Assembly (NCBI GenBank): GCA_001599715.1
Contig: BCHU01000003.1
Location: forward strand, 930,001-994,000
From: Phaeotremella fagi
Taxonomy: Eukaryota > Basidiomycota > Tremellomycetes > Tremellales > Phaeotremellaceae
Direction: 5' to 3'
Length of the DNA: 64,000 bases
In this document: positions 46,760-58,898 of the stretch, in pieces
How the letters are laid out: the number at the start of each line of letters is the position of its first letter
How positions within the stretch are numbered: the stretch's first letter is position 1
Made by a program: the position numbers and the translations under genes
The notes under the pieces: generated by a model
Databases searched by the model: none
Told to the model about the DNA's origin: nothing
Seen by the model: only the letters and a program-made list of their open reading frames with translations

Positions 46760-47322
46760 GGTAAGGGTGGGAAATCTTGTACAAGTGACTTTAGGGATTG
46801 ATTGATTAAATGAAATGAAATTTAGTTTGGAGTTACTTCCTTTGAAGTGAGGGGAGGTAACTCCTTTGAGATGACAGATTGTTCTAGAGAATATATAAAG
46901 TGTTTTAAAGATAAATCGATAGTTGTTGGGGATATGTCACACTTATCTCTGTATCTGACTAGTGACCACTTGTAAGACACAAAGCCTAAACCTGCCGTTA
47001 TGAGGATTGTGGAGTCCCCACAGTTAATTAACCAGCTGACCAGAGTTGCCACTCTAAAGTGCCACTCTCATAAATGGCTCTAATACCAAAATAGCATAAG
47101 CTGTACAAAGCACAGTCACCCCAACGAAACAAATCCATACCATTCAAACCATCATATACAAATTCATAAATGGGGTCGTGACATCATGCACATGCTCTAA
47201 GCTACAAAAGGTGGATGGGAAGGATGTATGAACATCAAAAGGGAAAAGGTATATAACCCACCTCGAAACTAAATTATAAGAAAACCCACGACATATTATA
47301 TAAATAAAGCCAAAATCCCCGT
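46760..47322. other. Intergenic region upstream of SDS23
   Basis: About 560 bp with the SDS23 promoter and the 3' UTR of the next minus-strand gene. No gene or repeat is recognised. Confidence 0.45.
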
Positions 47323-49487
47323 CTAAATCTCCAAACCTCTAGCCTTCCTAATAGCCAATTTACCTTCCTCAGTCCAGCCGAAATCTTCATTATCCGATCT
47401 AGAATTTGAAGATTTATTGATTGGAGGACATTTGATAGGTTTCGTTCGATTAACGATTTCCGTTTCCACTTCATTGGGGTTGGGGATAGGTCGTTTCGGC
47501 AAGTCGATAGAAGCTGGGAAAGTAACTTTTGAACCCAACGACTTAGCTCTAACCAATCCGTTCGATTTGTTCATGTTGTCAATGTCGAATTGATTCTCCT
47601 TGCCTGGTTGGGCGAACGGTTGAAGTTGAATAGGTTTCCCTAGAGTTTTCTCTAATCTCTGGAAAACGTTTTTATCGTTATCGTTCGTCCCGAACGATCT
47701 ACCTGTTATTGGGGTATGATCCATCGCAGGTGGACAAGTGGATTGAGCGAGCATCGGGACAGATAACGGAACTGGTGAGATGACCGGTACGTTTGGTTCA
47801 CGTATGATTGAAGGTCTCCTAAAACCTGGTATATGTTCTGAAGCCCTTCTTAGAATGTTACGTACACCGTCACCCATTCCCACTCCCATTGTCGATAATT
47901 GAGGTTCCATGGGTACAGAGGTTGGTACGACCACTTCAATTTCTGAATCATCGAACACAGGTGAATTATCTCGTTTCACCGGTGGTCTGGGTGAGATAGG
48001 ACGAACGATGGATTGAGGTCCGAAAACTGAATCATCACTTCTCCAACCGGTCGGATGCGTTTGTTTCGACGATTCTTCCAATTCCTCCTCCTCTTCCTCC
48101 TCTTCATCACTCTCACTAGGTAAATCCGTGGTATCAGGCATCGGACTCCCAGCTCTACCATTCCTTGGACCAGCTTCAGATAGTCTACCTGGACTAACAG
48201 ATTTTTCTAATCGTTTAACATGTCTAGCGGAAGGACTAGACGATGGTGGCGGTACATCGTGGTTCTGTCGACTTTGCGGTGGTGGACTACAATGTCTTGA
48301 ACATCCTTTATCTGATGTCGCAGATGGGTCAACTCGAATATGACCTCTACCACGTCTGGTTGGTGGTGGTAAAATCGCTGGTGCAGGTGGGGGTGAAGAT
48401 GATCGCCTTTCACGCCAATTGGTTGGTCTGGCGAAAGCGAATTGTTCACCTGCGGCGTCTGGTGCTAATGGTCGACTGAATGTGGTATCCGGATCATCTG
48501 AGGAAAATCCATCCTCTTCATCTTCTTCATATCCAGTTTCAGATTTTTCGTCATCCTGGATCGAAGGTCGACGAGAATCAGGATAAGCGACCAAAGGTTC
48601 ATCCACCTCTTCGTCATCGTCGTCGTCGTCGTCGTCATCTTCCTCCTCGTCTTCATCCACATCGAGGTCTTCTTCCACATCGTTAGAAACGGTATCAGAC
48701 ACTCGACGTCTCGACGATTCCCCATCAGAAGCAGGAGGTGCAACAGCGAAAGTAAGATGAGATTTATGAGGAGCAACCGCCGTCGCCGGATTCCGAATAA
48801 TAGGGGAAGACTGAAAAACATCAGCCAAAAAATCGTTTTTAAAAACCCTACCTTCAATTTATGTTCACCATCAACCCCGACCCAAGCGATATTTTCTCGT
48901 CTTTCCTCAACAGCCTCCAAACGTTGTGTCACACCGTCCAAAGCGTTCCCTACTCCTGGAGGAGCACCGATCCCAACTCCCAAACCAATTGTTGGACCTT
49001 CATTATCCGAACCAACACTACCACGTCGAAGAATGGAGGTTGCAGTTGGTTTAGACAAGATTCCATGATTACTAGGACTGGAAAGTGCCGTTGAAGGTGC
49101 ACTAGATCGATTGGAGGCTAATCCGTTAGAAGGCGATTGTTGTCGTTGACGAGGGATCTGGTTATGATCGTTGGAATGAAGTAACGCCGTTAAAAGTGAG
49201 ACAGGTGGTTGGGGTTGATTGGGTTTGTTCTCTTGTTTACTGTTTTGACCGTAACCATGGCTGTGACTGTGATCTGAGATCGAGGAGAATAAATGATCAT
49301 CACTATGATCACTATCCGTCCCACCAGCTGATGATATTGGTGAGATCAAACCGATAGTCAAACCACCGTGGTTGAGTGTTCGAGATTGAATGGGTTGTTT
49401 AGGGAAATTGAAGGTATCTGATGGCGTTGGATTAGGCGATTGAGAAGTGGAGTGATCTTCTGGATTGATGATATGTGGTGAAGACAT
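47323..49487 (-). CDS. Large disordered protein with an acidic run, unrecognised
   Basis: Two exons: 49487-48852 and 48810-47323, about 710 residues. The protein is nearly all low complexity. The only stretch that looks ordered in exon 1 is GVTQRLEAVEERRENIAWVGVDG, joining SSPIIRNPATAV across the intron. A polyacidic run (VDEDEEEDDDDDDDDD) lies early in exon 2, encoded by a GAC/GAT microsatellite at about 48610-48660. Short motifs RRASEHIPGFRRPSI and a C-terminal DFGWTEEGKLAIRKARGLEI look conserved by type. No domain is recognised; the charge pattern suggests a nuclear or scaffold protein, but that is a guess. Confidence 0.65.
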
Positions 49488-50420
49488 TTTTTGGGTATAG
49501 ACACTTTTTTTGTTGTTATTGTTTGAGGAAAACTGGTGCTAGGTATAACCTTTACCCGTGGGTTGCCTTTTTGAATAAGGGAAGAGACTGATTCAGAGAT
49601 TGAGTAGTGGTTAAGCGATGATCGACATGGGTGAAGTAAGAATATGAATAGGAGTAATGAGTCTGATGGATTGTTGTTGTTTTTGTGGATATTTGAGTAG
49701 ACTCTAGTTTCAGAGTATTAGACACATGGTTGTTAAGCTGGTTTCCTGGTTTGTAGAGATGTCTCGGTTGATGGGTTAAAAGTAAGGTATAGGTGTGAAG
49801 ATGAAACGAGCTAATAATAAAATCTAGCTTATATAATACCGTACAAGTGAGGATTCGATTAGTGGCGAGAGTTGTTTGGGTAGTGGTATTGGAATGATCA
49901 ATCCACTGGCCGCTGAGCTGAGTCTATAAGTCGCAAGTAGTGATTCGCTAAGATGTAAAGTAAGTTGTATGACGAAGTAGAAAGGAAGTACAAGTATTGT
50001 ACAACTAGAGCTATTACTAAGTTACTACTTCCTACACTCCTACACTGCTACACCCATTCAATTCACCCACCCAACACCCACCCGTGCCTTGACCTCCGTG
50101 ACGTTTTGAATGCAACGTACACCGCCTACTTTCCGCAAAAGGAAACAAAACCCGTTAAGAATCCACGGCTTTATCCGGAGTAACGTTAACATCGTATGTG
50201 GCGTTTCAAAGGTGGCAGTGGTGTATTGTCCACTGGTACAAGTACCAGAGTGTCTTGTATGCAAAGGAGTTTCTTGTGTGTGTGGTGCAGAGTGCTTTTT
50301 GTTAACCACGCAAAGAGTCTATTGTCATGCAAACCAACCCTACCGTTATTGTTCATTCAACATATAAGTTAGAACTGTCGCTGATCATTCCTCCCCATCA
50401 CTTCAATTTCCTAATTCACA
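49488..50420. promoter_or_regulatory. Divergent promoter upstream of the SUR7-like gene
   Basis: About 930 bp between divergent genes. A C/A-rich stretch (repeated CACCC and CTACAC words, 50030-50090) may be a regulatory or structural tract. No gene is supported. Confidence 0.5.
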
Positions 50421-51453
50421 ATGTCACCAAGAGGAGCGAATACCTTGAGACCACCATACGGTGCTCACGTCATTATCCTCTTCGTCCTTGGATTCGCGGC
50501 ATTCATCTTAGTGTACGTCGTTAAAACTCCCAAAAAGATTGAAAACTAATTGTTATGGCATTGATATAGAACGTTGATAACCTTCTCATCACCTTTCATT
50601 TCATCTATCAATTTCTTGTATCTACCTTCTCCAACTGGTTCCACGACTTTTGGGAGTTTCGGCTGGTGTTCACCAGATTATTGTTTACCCAACACTGTTG
50701 GGTATGAGTAAGCTTCATTTAGTCAGCTCGAATCTGATGATTATGTAGATACGGGACTCAAGTCGATAGAGCTTTAACCGGAGCTATGATGTTATGGGCA
50801 ATCTGTATGTCCACCGATTAAGACTGAAATTGATGGTCGGGACCTAGCAATAATCTTCACCTTCTTCACTCTCATCGCTATCCTGCCCCTACTCTTCGTA
50901 CACGAATCAAGAGCACTCAGATATATCGGTAATCGAATCTTCTTCCTTTTCTCCTCAGTACGTTCAAACCTGTTCGTTTCGCATGAACGAATCACTGATT
51001 TTCATGACTACAGGATCTCGCAGCTATTTTCGTCACTGTCTCATGGCTTTTCTCGGTTTACGGATGGAGTATAGCCAATCGTTCATTTGAGATATCGAAC
51101 ACTGAAGCTCATTTAGGGTAAGTACAACACCCTTCAGAATCTATAAACTAATAAATCCACAGACCAGCTGTAAGTATCCCAACCACCTAAGAATACATAC
51201 TTCATATTGACGTTAACCAGATATGGATGGGTCTAACCTCAGCCTTATGTTCAGTCATGTAAGTCCCCCCTCCTTTTCTTACCAAAACCAACTAACATGA
51301 TGTATCAGTATAACCTTCCTAGGATGGCCAAGAGAAGCTTGGGACGGTAAAGATACAATTGCAGGTGCTGGTCCAAGAGGTGTACCCGTCGCTCCTGCAA
51401 ATGGATATTATCATTATAAGAGGACGACTAGGGAGATTGTTCCGAGATACTAG
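50421..51453 (+). CDS. SUR7/PalI-family four-helix membrane protein
   Basis: Seven or more exons, about 240 residues, MSPRGANTLRPPYG to IVPRY-stop. First helix IILFVLGFAAFILVTLITF, an extracellular loop with the family's Trp-Cys-x-Cys signature (GSFGWCSPDYC), then TIIFTFFTLIAILPLLF, LAAIFVTVSWLFSVYGW and ALCSVIITFLGWP, with a basic tail. SUR7 proteins mark eisosomes and PalI proteins sense ambient pH at the plasma membrane; this sequence does not decide between them. The first ATG after an AT-rich leader was used. Confidence 0.75.
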
Positions 51454-51764
51454 GCACGTTCGTTCTGTTGGATGGGCGTTTGGATTTTGTGGTTTGTGGT
51501 TTATGTATAGGCTGGTCCCTTTGTGAAGTTTTACTTGTCGATATGAGTTCTTATGTATAGAAATTAATGCTTGGATGGCGATGAAGAAGCACAGTTAAAA
51601 GACTAATATGACTGCGTAATTATGGCTGCCGTAAGCCGGTTGTTGACAGACAAGACCAAAGCGTACGCTTGGCTTCATCGCATTTAATTCAATACTACCA
51701 ACGCATTCATTTCATCTTTTAAATACTTATCAATCCAACTGCTATAGCATATACAGTGACCACC
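51454..51764. other. Intergenic region upstream of the MINDY gene
   Basis: About 310 bp. Only promoter-like AT-rich sequence is seen, with a CT-rich leader before the ATG. Confidence 0.4.
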
Positions 51765-53364
51765 ATGTCGAACACCGAACCCACCGACCAACCAGAACCA
51801 GAACCAGAAATCGATACCTCCCCACAAGTAACCAACGCAACCGGTCAATCCAAACTCCCAACAGAACCAATCATCCCCCAAGAGGATATCACTAAACCCA
51901 ACGCAGCACCATCAGCAACATCACCCACTCCACCTGCGAACGAACCTTTGAATCTCAGTGTTCCATCTGGTTCCACCAGCGTCCCCGTAGCCTCGTCTTC
52001 ATCTCCTACACCTTCTCGACCCAGATCAACACCCCCTGAGGGGAGTGGTGAATGGAAATTGAAATCTATACCGTGGCCAGATCCTCGGGTTGGTGGTGAC
52101 AGGCGATATGTAGATATCTTGATGCAAGATACCAATGGACCATGTAGTTTGATCGGTAAGCCTGTCCATCTCTAACTCTCACATAATCCAAGCTAAAATC
52201 CGTTGTATTATTCAGCTCTGGCCAACATCCTAATTCTTCGAGGATCAATCCATCTCCCCCCCTCCCCTTCAATCAAATACGACAACCTAGTCTCCCACAT
52301 AGCAGATTTCCTTCTCCTCCGTCAAACCCAACCTTCAAACGAGATAACCAAAGCCCTAACGATCTTACCATCAATGACATCCCATCTCCACGTCGATATC
52401 GATTTCACCGATATCAGATCGTTCGAGAAGAACGATGAAGGTGGTGGGGAACTTGATGTCTTCCAGTTGTGTGGGGTGGAATTGGTTCATGGTTGGTTGG
52501 CTGATCATCAGGATAGTCAGGTTGTTAGACAGGCTAGAACTTTTGAGGGAGCTCAGGAAGGGATCGTTCGTGGATTAGAAGCTTCTGGGAAAGACGATGA
52601 GGAATCTAAAAAAGCTGTGAGGGATGGTAAGTAGATCCAAGTTCGGTTCATCTTCGAGTACTAATTCATCATCTAGGTGAAATCCTACAAAACTTCCTCA
52701 ACAATTCAGCGACTCAAATGACTTATTCCGGTTTATTCTCCCTCTCCACAAACCTAGACCAAGGATCGATAGTAGCCGTAAGCCGTCGTCCCCCTTCCCC
52801 CACCACCAACCCAAACTAACTGATACCAAAAGTTCTTCCGTAACTCCCACTTAAACGTACTCTACCGTCGACCCCAATCCCCATCCAGCGACTCAGACGA
52901 ACCAGTCTTGTACCAACTAGTCACCGACTCCTCGTTCCATCGTGAACCAGAGGTGATATGGGAATCACTAGTTGATCTCGACGGTTCCAACGCTTCTTTC
53001 GTTAATGGTGAATTCTATCGATCAAGTCCTGGGGGAGGCGAGTATGCTGGATTGAGCGCGGCGGCGGTTGGCGTTGAAGGGGGTGACCACGATTCGGATG
53101 CTCAGTGGGTTGTCTTTCACGTTGTCTTTGAATATAAATTGAGGCTGAATGATTATTGCTCATCGTAGACTTGCTCGCTCGTTGCAACAAGAGGAGGATC
53201 AGGAGGCAGCTCAAAGACATCAAGATCAAGAGGATAGACAGGCAAGAAGATCTAGACGACAACCAACTTCCAACGGTGCAACTCAAGTTTCAGCTTCGGG
53301 TTCGGGCTCGAATACAGCTCCAAAGGAGAAGGAGAAGAAGAAGAAAGATTGCGTGATCATGTAG
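51765..53364 (+). CDS. MINDY-family (FAM63-type) deubiquitinase with C-terminal CaaX motif
   Basis: MINDY enzymes cleave K48-linked ubiquitin chains. About 450 residues. The first 100 are Pro/Ser/Thr-rich; the catalytic start is ILMQDTNGPCSLIALANILI, in which the NGPC cysteine is the expected nucleophile. Further blocks: MTSHLHVDIDFTDI, FQLCGVELVHGWLADH, TYSGLFSLSTNLDQGSIVAFFRNSHL and QLVTDSSFHREPEVIWESL with the catalytic histidine region. A Gln/Arg-rich segment then KEKEKKKKDCVIM ends the protein: CVIM is a CaaX box with a polybasic stretch before it, suggesting farnesylation and membrane anchoring. Start codon is ATG 51765, since the upstream in-frame codon is GTG. Confidence 0.88.
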
Positions 53365-53522
53365 AGATTTAGAACCTTCTGTCGAAATTGATACCCCTTT
53401 TAGCTTTGTTGATCCCAATGTAAATCAAAATCTGTCATTAAAATATCCCATCTAGTAAAATAAACCTAAAAATATGACCCGTTGCAAAATTTCATTTCCT
53501 CACGCCAAAAATAACGATCGTC

Positions 53523-54884
53523 TTAAGCTTCATCTTTATGGATTTCTATTCCTGGTCGAGCACCTATGGATTTGGGGTTAGCGAATTTCCATCGACAGGA
53601 CCGTTGGGACACGTACCTAAAGCTGATTTGATTCCTCCGTACATTATGAATTGCGAAGAAACCAGACCTGCAGTCATGACTATAACAACGAGTTAGCTGA
53701 AAAACTCCTCTGAACCTAGAGATGGGACTTACTCATTCTTGGACCTAGACCCGCGAACAAACCCTTGATACCAGCTTCTTTACCTAAAGTAACCAATCGA
53801 TAAACCATGGAACCTTTTGGTCCGTGACCTTTATTGATTTGTGAAAGAAGTGTATCGGCGGGCTATCATCTAATCAATATCGTTTTTTGATCAGAGATAC
53901 GGAGGTGACCTACATGACTGAGAATGGCAGCGGCGAAACCAGCGATGATACCTGAACCCAAGGTAATACCGAATTTAGAAGTACCACTCAAATTCTCTTT
54001 AGTCTCTGGTGTCATTTGTTTGTAAATGAATTCAGTCGCTCTTTCGTTTACGGTGAATTGACCTATAGGGTTGTAAGCTTTTGGATGGAGATAGAGATGA
54101 CTGGACTTACCGATAGCGTATGGAACTTGTTTACATAGGATTGGAATGAATCCTGCATACAACGAACTGAATCCTTCTGTCGATGCGATTTTGGTTATAC
54201 CTGAAACGAGTCCTGAAGCGTACTAGTCGCAAATCAGTCTATCAAAACGATTCCAAAAAATATTCAAGCTATTTACCTTGGGATCTGAGACTAGACGAAT
54301 ACGAGTTGCTTCCAAGGGAGTTAACAGGATATCGGCAAAGAATCTATTCATCAGGTTCAAGACATGTCATGGACTTACTCAGCGATAGCTGCACCACCAA
54401 GATAAATAGCTGTTCTGTTGGCGATAGCGTTCTCCCTTGAACCTGAAAGTTCAACCAATTGTTTTTTCTACCACATGTGTTAGTTTCAATAATGAAAAAC
54501 AGGTAGGCGAGAAGAATATATAACATACTGCAGCCTCGTAACCAGCGAATTTCGCACCACCTTGAAAGAAGTATCCAACGGCAGTAGGTCCGAATCCAGT
54601 TAACAAACCCTTGGTTCCCTCTGCAGTTACGATCTTACGTCCTGCTGAAAGTAACGATTGACCTTTCAATGCTGGATCGATTTGGATACGAGTTTTGACG
54701 ACGTCAATAGCTGAATACATAACTATCAGTTTGTGCTCTCTGTAAATTTATATTGACAGGACCTACGGGTCATACCACCATGAGAAAGTGTACAACATAA
54801 TGCACCCGCTAAGAAAAAGATTGAATAATCTTTTGAAGTGAAGTCTGGGGTTAACGGTTCTTCTTGAGTGATAGCTTTTGACAT
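53523..54884 (-). CDS. MIR1: Mitochondrial phosphate carrier
   Basis: About 320 residues, MSKAITQEEPLTPDFTSKD to IEIHKDEA-stop, in many short exons. Three carrier repeats: SHGGMTPIDVVKTRIQIDP, LLTPLEATRIRLVSDP and ILSHPADTLLSQINK, and the phosphate-carrier blocks TEGTKGLLTGFGPTAVGYFFQG, KFAGYEAKKQLVE and GLFAGLGPRMVMTAGLVSSQ. It imports phosphate with protons into the matrix for ATP synthesis. It is convergent with the MINDY gene. Confidence 0.95.
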
Positions 54885-55246
54885 TGTGTAATTGTAACTG
54901 TAATGTAAGTTCTAATCTATAGATCTAATCTAAGTGAGGAATTAAGAATTGGAATGGGTAGTAAAAAGATTCTTGATAGGATGGGCAGAAACAACCACCA
55001 TATGGTACATCTAAATATGGACAACGTCGCTGCTGTTTTCTCATTGGTCGTCCGCGGTTTCAACCGCATTGAAATGATGTCATACTTCATTCCGTGCCTA
55101 GCACTAACCTTTCTCTGTACTGCACAACGTAGTTTGACATACTTGTTCGGTGTTGTACTGCTACGCATGTTCATATTCATACTCATCCACTTCAATATAT
55201 ATATATCAGTCATTCAAATTTCCATCTTCCCCTTTGAATCATCTCC
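54885..55246. other. Intergenic region upstream of MIR1
   Basis: About 360 bp with the MIR1 promoter and the 3' UTR of the lactonase-like gene; a short TA microsatellite lies at about 55196-55206. Confidence 0.45.
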
Positions 55247-56876
55247 CTAAGGCAACCACAAATAAGTAGCAGGCATAAAAGTGTTATTCGTCTGAGCGAC
55301 CAATTCAAGTGTCCCATTAACCCTATCCCTCTTGAACACAAAAGTATTAGCCGTAATCAATCCACCAGCGACCAAATAATCCTGTCCACCAGCTGAAGCA
55401 GTCAAACCAGCAGGTGAAAGTTCCATTGAACGGATTTGTCGTGCACCGTAAGCCATGGCTGATTGGATTCTGGTTATGGTTCCGTTAGTCCCGATTTTCC
55501 AGACTGCTATGGTATCTGATGGCTATTTTTTGGGTTAGTTTTGATTTGAGGGGGATGGGGAGGACTTACATCTGTTGGTTTGATTACTGTTGCGGTGGTT
55601 AAGTTTCTGTTGGAGGCGTAAAGGAAACGTCCGTCGTTACTGACGTGAATCTCTGCTGCGCTGATATTGACTGAATGCGTAACGTTACTAGCGTAAATAG
55701 GTTGACTAAATGTAAACAGTCAGTAAGAAGTATCATATCAATACCCATACAGGCCAACTTACTCATCCTGGATCTGTGTAAGTTCACCGGTATTCTCATC
55801 AATCTTGAATGGACGAACGTCCGTTGAAAGTTCGTGTAGAAGATATAAGTATTTACCGCTGGAGGTGATAGCGAGATGACGAGGTCCAGAACCGTAAGGT
55901 TGTTGATAAGTCGTCAAATTGGTCAAAGAGTTGTTTGGACCAATCTTGTAGAGATGAAGTTTATCTTCTCCCAAGTCGGGGAGATACAAGACTGGTAACC
56001 ATGGATGGAATGCTATCATGTGAGGGTGTGAGGCGGCTATAAAGTGTTAAATTATTTAGCTTTGTTATTGAATCACTGTTTTACCTACCTTGAGAAGTTT
56101 TATCATCTCCCGCAACACCGATCTGACCTGGTAAAGGTGTATAACCAGGGAAATCAAGTAAACCGACATTAATCTGTTTACCGAATTTACCTGTTATAGG
56201 ATCAAAAGCAAATGTCGTAGCACTTTGACCGAAATCTGTGGAGGAGGGGATTAGAATAAGCTTGAATTTATATATGCAACATCAAGTGAAGAGATACATA
56301 CAATTCGCTACACCAGCTGCCTTTCCATCAGGGAAGAATGCACAATGTGCAGCAGCGACTCCGTAATCTGGTACAGGGTAACCACCTGTATCGACAGAAT
56401 CCAGGTAAGTCAATTGACCAGTGGTAGCATTGAGTGAATAAGAGGTCATGTAACCGGTAGCGTTGGGCACAGCGTGGTCGTTACAGCCGATAACGAGGTC
56501 TGTGGATCACATCAGTCAGATGTTTATATTTGAAATTGATTGACTCACTTGGATTGATAGGATGACGATTTAACCATGGTTTCAAATTCCCTTCGGAGGT
56601 GTTATAGTAATTAGCCACTTTTAACGTGTTTGGAGTAACGTATGGATTGAACTCCAAGATTGCGTAGGTAGCGTTATCTGTATCAAAATCGGTCAGTGAT
56701 CTATTCAGATATGAATGAGTAGTGAGATACTTACAACCACCTTGAAGAATTTTGATCGGTGGAGGAGAAGGTGTATCAGCTCTCTCAACGAAAGAATGAG
56801 GTTGCGGTGGAGGTTGAGGAATAGCAAGGACAGAAAGTCCAAATAAAGAAGTAATCAATAAAGCCCTAGAAAACAT
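55247..56876 (-). CDS. Secreted lactonase-fold (seven-bladed beta-propeller) protein
   Basis: About 420 residues. N-terminal signal peptide MFSRALLITSLFGLSVLAIP, then a propeller of the 6-phosphogluconolactonase/carboxymuconate-cyclase type (Lactonase family): GVAAAHCAFFPDGKAAGVANY, ASHPHMIAFHPWLPVLYLPDLGEDKL, GSGPRHLAITSSGKYLYLLHE, SAAEIHVSNDGRFLYASNRNL and MELSPAGLTASAGGQDYLVAG. Several N-glycosylation sequons (NATGY, NATTG, NNSL, NLTT). Family enzymes open lactones of aromatic degradation products or sugars; the secreted form suggests an external substrate, unassigned. It ends PATYLWLP-stop. Confidence 0.85.
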
Positions 56877-58294
56877 TTTGAAGAGTGATAGTCAAGAATG
56901 AAGATCCAAATAAACCCATCCACCTGATTCCTCCCCTTATATTTCTTGAGTACGCTAAACCCATTTTGAAAATGATGCCAAGATCGTAACTGTACCCCGC
57001 AAATTACGAAATTCTCGGAATCGGGGTCAAAACGGTCAAGCGGCAGTTAACGGGAATCGTTGGGTACCTAACCAAAAGAAAATCCTAGTGTCATTTTGGT
57101 TCGTCATGTGCTACATATATCTTGGTTGGTTCTTGCCGAATCGATGTAAGATTCCTGAGAATGTAATGTAAGTTCTATCCGGAAAGATCTGGTATTTTTT
57201 AGTGGGTTTTTGGGGTGGATCCGGGATTGGACGGTTCGGCTTGAACAACGCACCATCTTTTTTTTGTTCTGGATTGCTTTGGATCTTTCCAATGACTGTC
57301 TGGTAGGGTTTATTCAAAGATTCCTTGTTTTTCCGTCAAAACGGAATCTGAACAATCGGAAGACGCCTTTGCTTGTCTGTTCTTTGAATAAGTAGTCGAT
57401 TTCATTCTCGTGTACACTTTCGTTACAATTTTACCTCAAGGATCTTGATGTGGCAGACTTCACTCTTCACGAACAAGAATCCTAACTAAGGATATTATCT
57501 AGGACTTGGTTAATTAAGAATATGAAATATCATCGCATGTCGTTCGTCATGATTCAACATTTGTCTGTGAAGCTCCAAGTTGATTTTCATGTCCAACGTC
57601 AAATACGAAAGAGAAAGATGTGGCACTATTCTGATCACTACCCCCGACAGATTCAGAATACAGTACTCATCAAGCCTGCCAGTAATGACTCTTTTTGCAC
57701 TGCCTACAGTACATTACATCGATAGAAGACCTACCCCTTACCTTCACCACTCATACTACGTAATTCAAACCATTTCGAACGTGAGAGAAAGTCACAGAAA
57801 CCGCACGTCATTCAACCCACCTTTGTTGAATTGCTCAACCGTGAAGGCCAATGATCTTCTAAACGTACCTTCCAGTATGAAATGTAGACATAGAATGTGC
57901 GAGAAAGTCATAGAAACTGAACGTCATATACCTACCTTTGTCGAGTTGCTCTACCATGAAGGCCACTACCCTTCAAACGTATCTTCTAACATGATGTGTA
58001 GACATAGAAAATGAACGTCATATACTTACCTTTGTTCAGACGCTCCGCATTCAGACCTTTCGAATGTGCGAGAAAGTCGTAGACACTGCACGTCATATAC
58101 CTACCTTTGTCGAGTTGCTAGGCCACTGACCTTCCAAGTATCTCTTCCATTCTGAAGCGTAGACATACAAATAACTCGAAATTATTGTAAGTTTGTATTT
58201 CTCTTCTTCACTGGAATTTCTACTTTGGAGTAACAAATCATCTTTTTATTATCTACCAACTCATTAAATTTCTAAATCTTTTCTTCACAACAAC
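56877..58294. promoter_or_regulatory. 1.4-kb intergenic region between the lactonase-like gene and family B member 1
   Basis: No gene is supported. Bases 57781-58170 are a repeat array (separate entry); TACAGTA occurs at 57660 and 57706. The remainder is AT-rich with oligo-T runs. Confidence 0.55.
57781..58170. repeat. Upstream tandem repeat array of family B member 1 (unit ~110-115 bp)
   Basis: Three long units and one partial (57781-57893, 57896-58009, 58010-58060 partial, 58061-58170). Shared words are GAGAAAGTCrTAGA, ACGTCATATACCTACC, the block ACCTTTGTYGARTTGCT, GTGAAGGCCAC or its variants, and GTAGACATA. The reverse of the core block contains ACAAAGG, an HMG-box-like sequence. Copies differ by substitutions and short deletions. 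Confidence 0.85.
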
Positions 58295-58898
58295 ATGTCT
58301 TCTCAATCAACCCCTACTGGTATCCCTCCGTGGACAAACGTCTCAATGTCAAAGACAGATTCAGAAAAAGGTATCCTCAACATCGACGAATGGTTAGCTA
58401 AGGAGGAGGCTCAAAAAGCTCTTTCTCCATGGTTTGTCAACTTCGAGAAGGTTGTTTCAGGGGAAGGCGAATTGAGCGAAGCAGGTAAGGCAAAAGTCAA
58501 TGCGTTCGCTACTACTACCAAATCCGCTTGGGTAAGTGTGGCTCTGCTTGAAGCTAGATATCAAAGCTGACACCTGATAATAGCAATCATCGATCGATAG
58601 CTACGGTGCAAACGGTGGTAGTGGAAATCACGAGCTTCCACTCGCTCTTGGCTTTTTGGTTACGCTTGCCAACAACACCAAGGTCTCTGTTGATAAGTCC
58701 AGACTCAAGCAAAATTTGGAGGATATCCAACTGAAATCCACCCATTTTTTTCGTACAGGCAAAGAGATATCAGAGGGTGTAAAAAGAGGGGATGAAAAAT
58801 CATTCTATATCAACAAAACACCTTTACAAGAATGGGGTGGCTTGTTGAGTGATGAACTCTCATTTCATGGAGGTTTTTTGGCCCTCCTCAGTAAATGA
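58295..58898 (+). CDS. Tandem family B member 1, unknown function
   Basis: Two exons: 58295-58531 and 58584-58898, 183 residues. Family N-terminal block STPTGIPPWTNVS, then IDEWLAKEEAQKALSPWF, EGELSEAGKAKVNAFAT, and after the intron the block ANGGSGNHELPLALGFL. The C-terminal 70 residues (through FHGGFLALLSK) do not match the other members well. The intron falls after a conserved TGG (Trp) codon in all four genes. No signal peptide, membrane segment or known motif. The intron and 3' UTR are close copies of those in member 2. Confidence 0.75.

Noticed and set aside
57522..58014. Open frames inside the family B upstream array
   Set aside because: They follow the repeat units and change frame between copies; no conserved protein pattern.
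57781..58170. CRISPR-like array
   Set aside because: The units are long, diverged and lack constant short repeats with unique spacers; the genome is eukaryotic.
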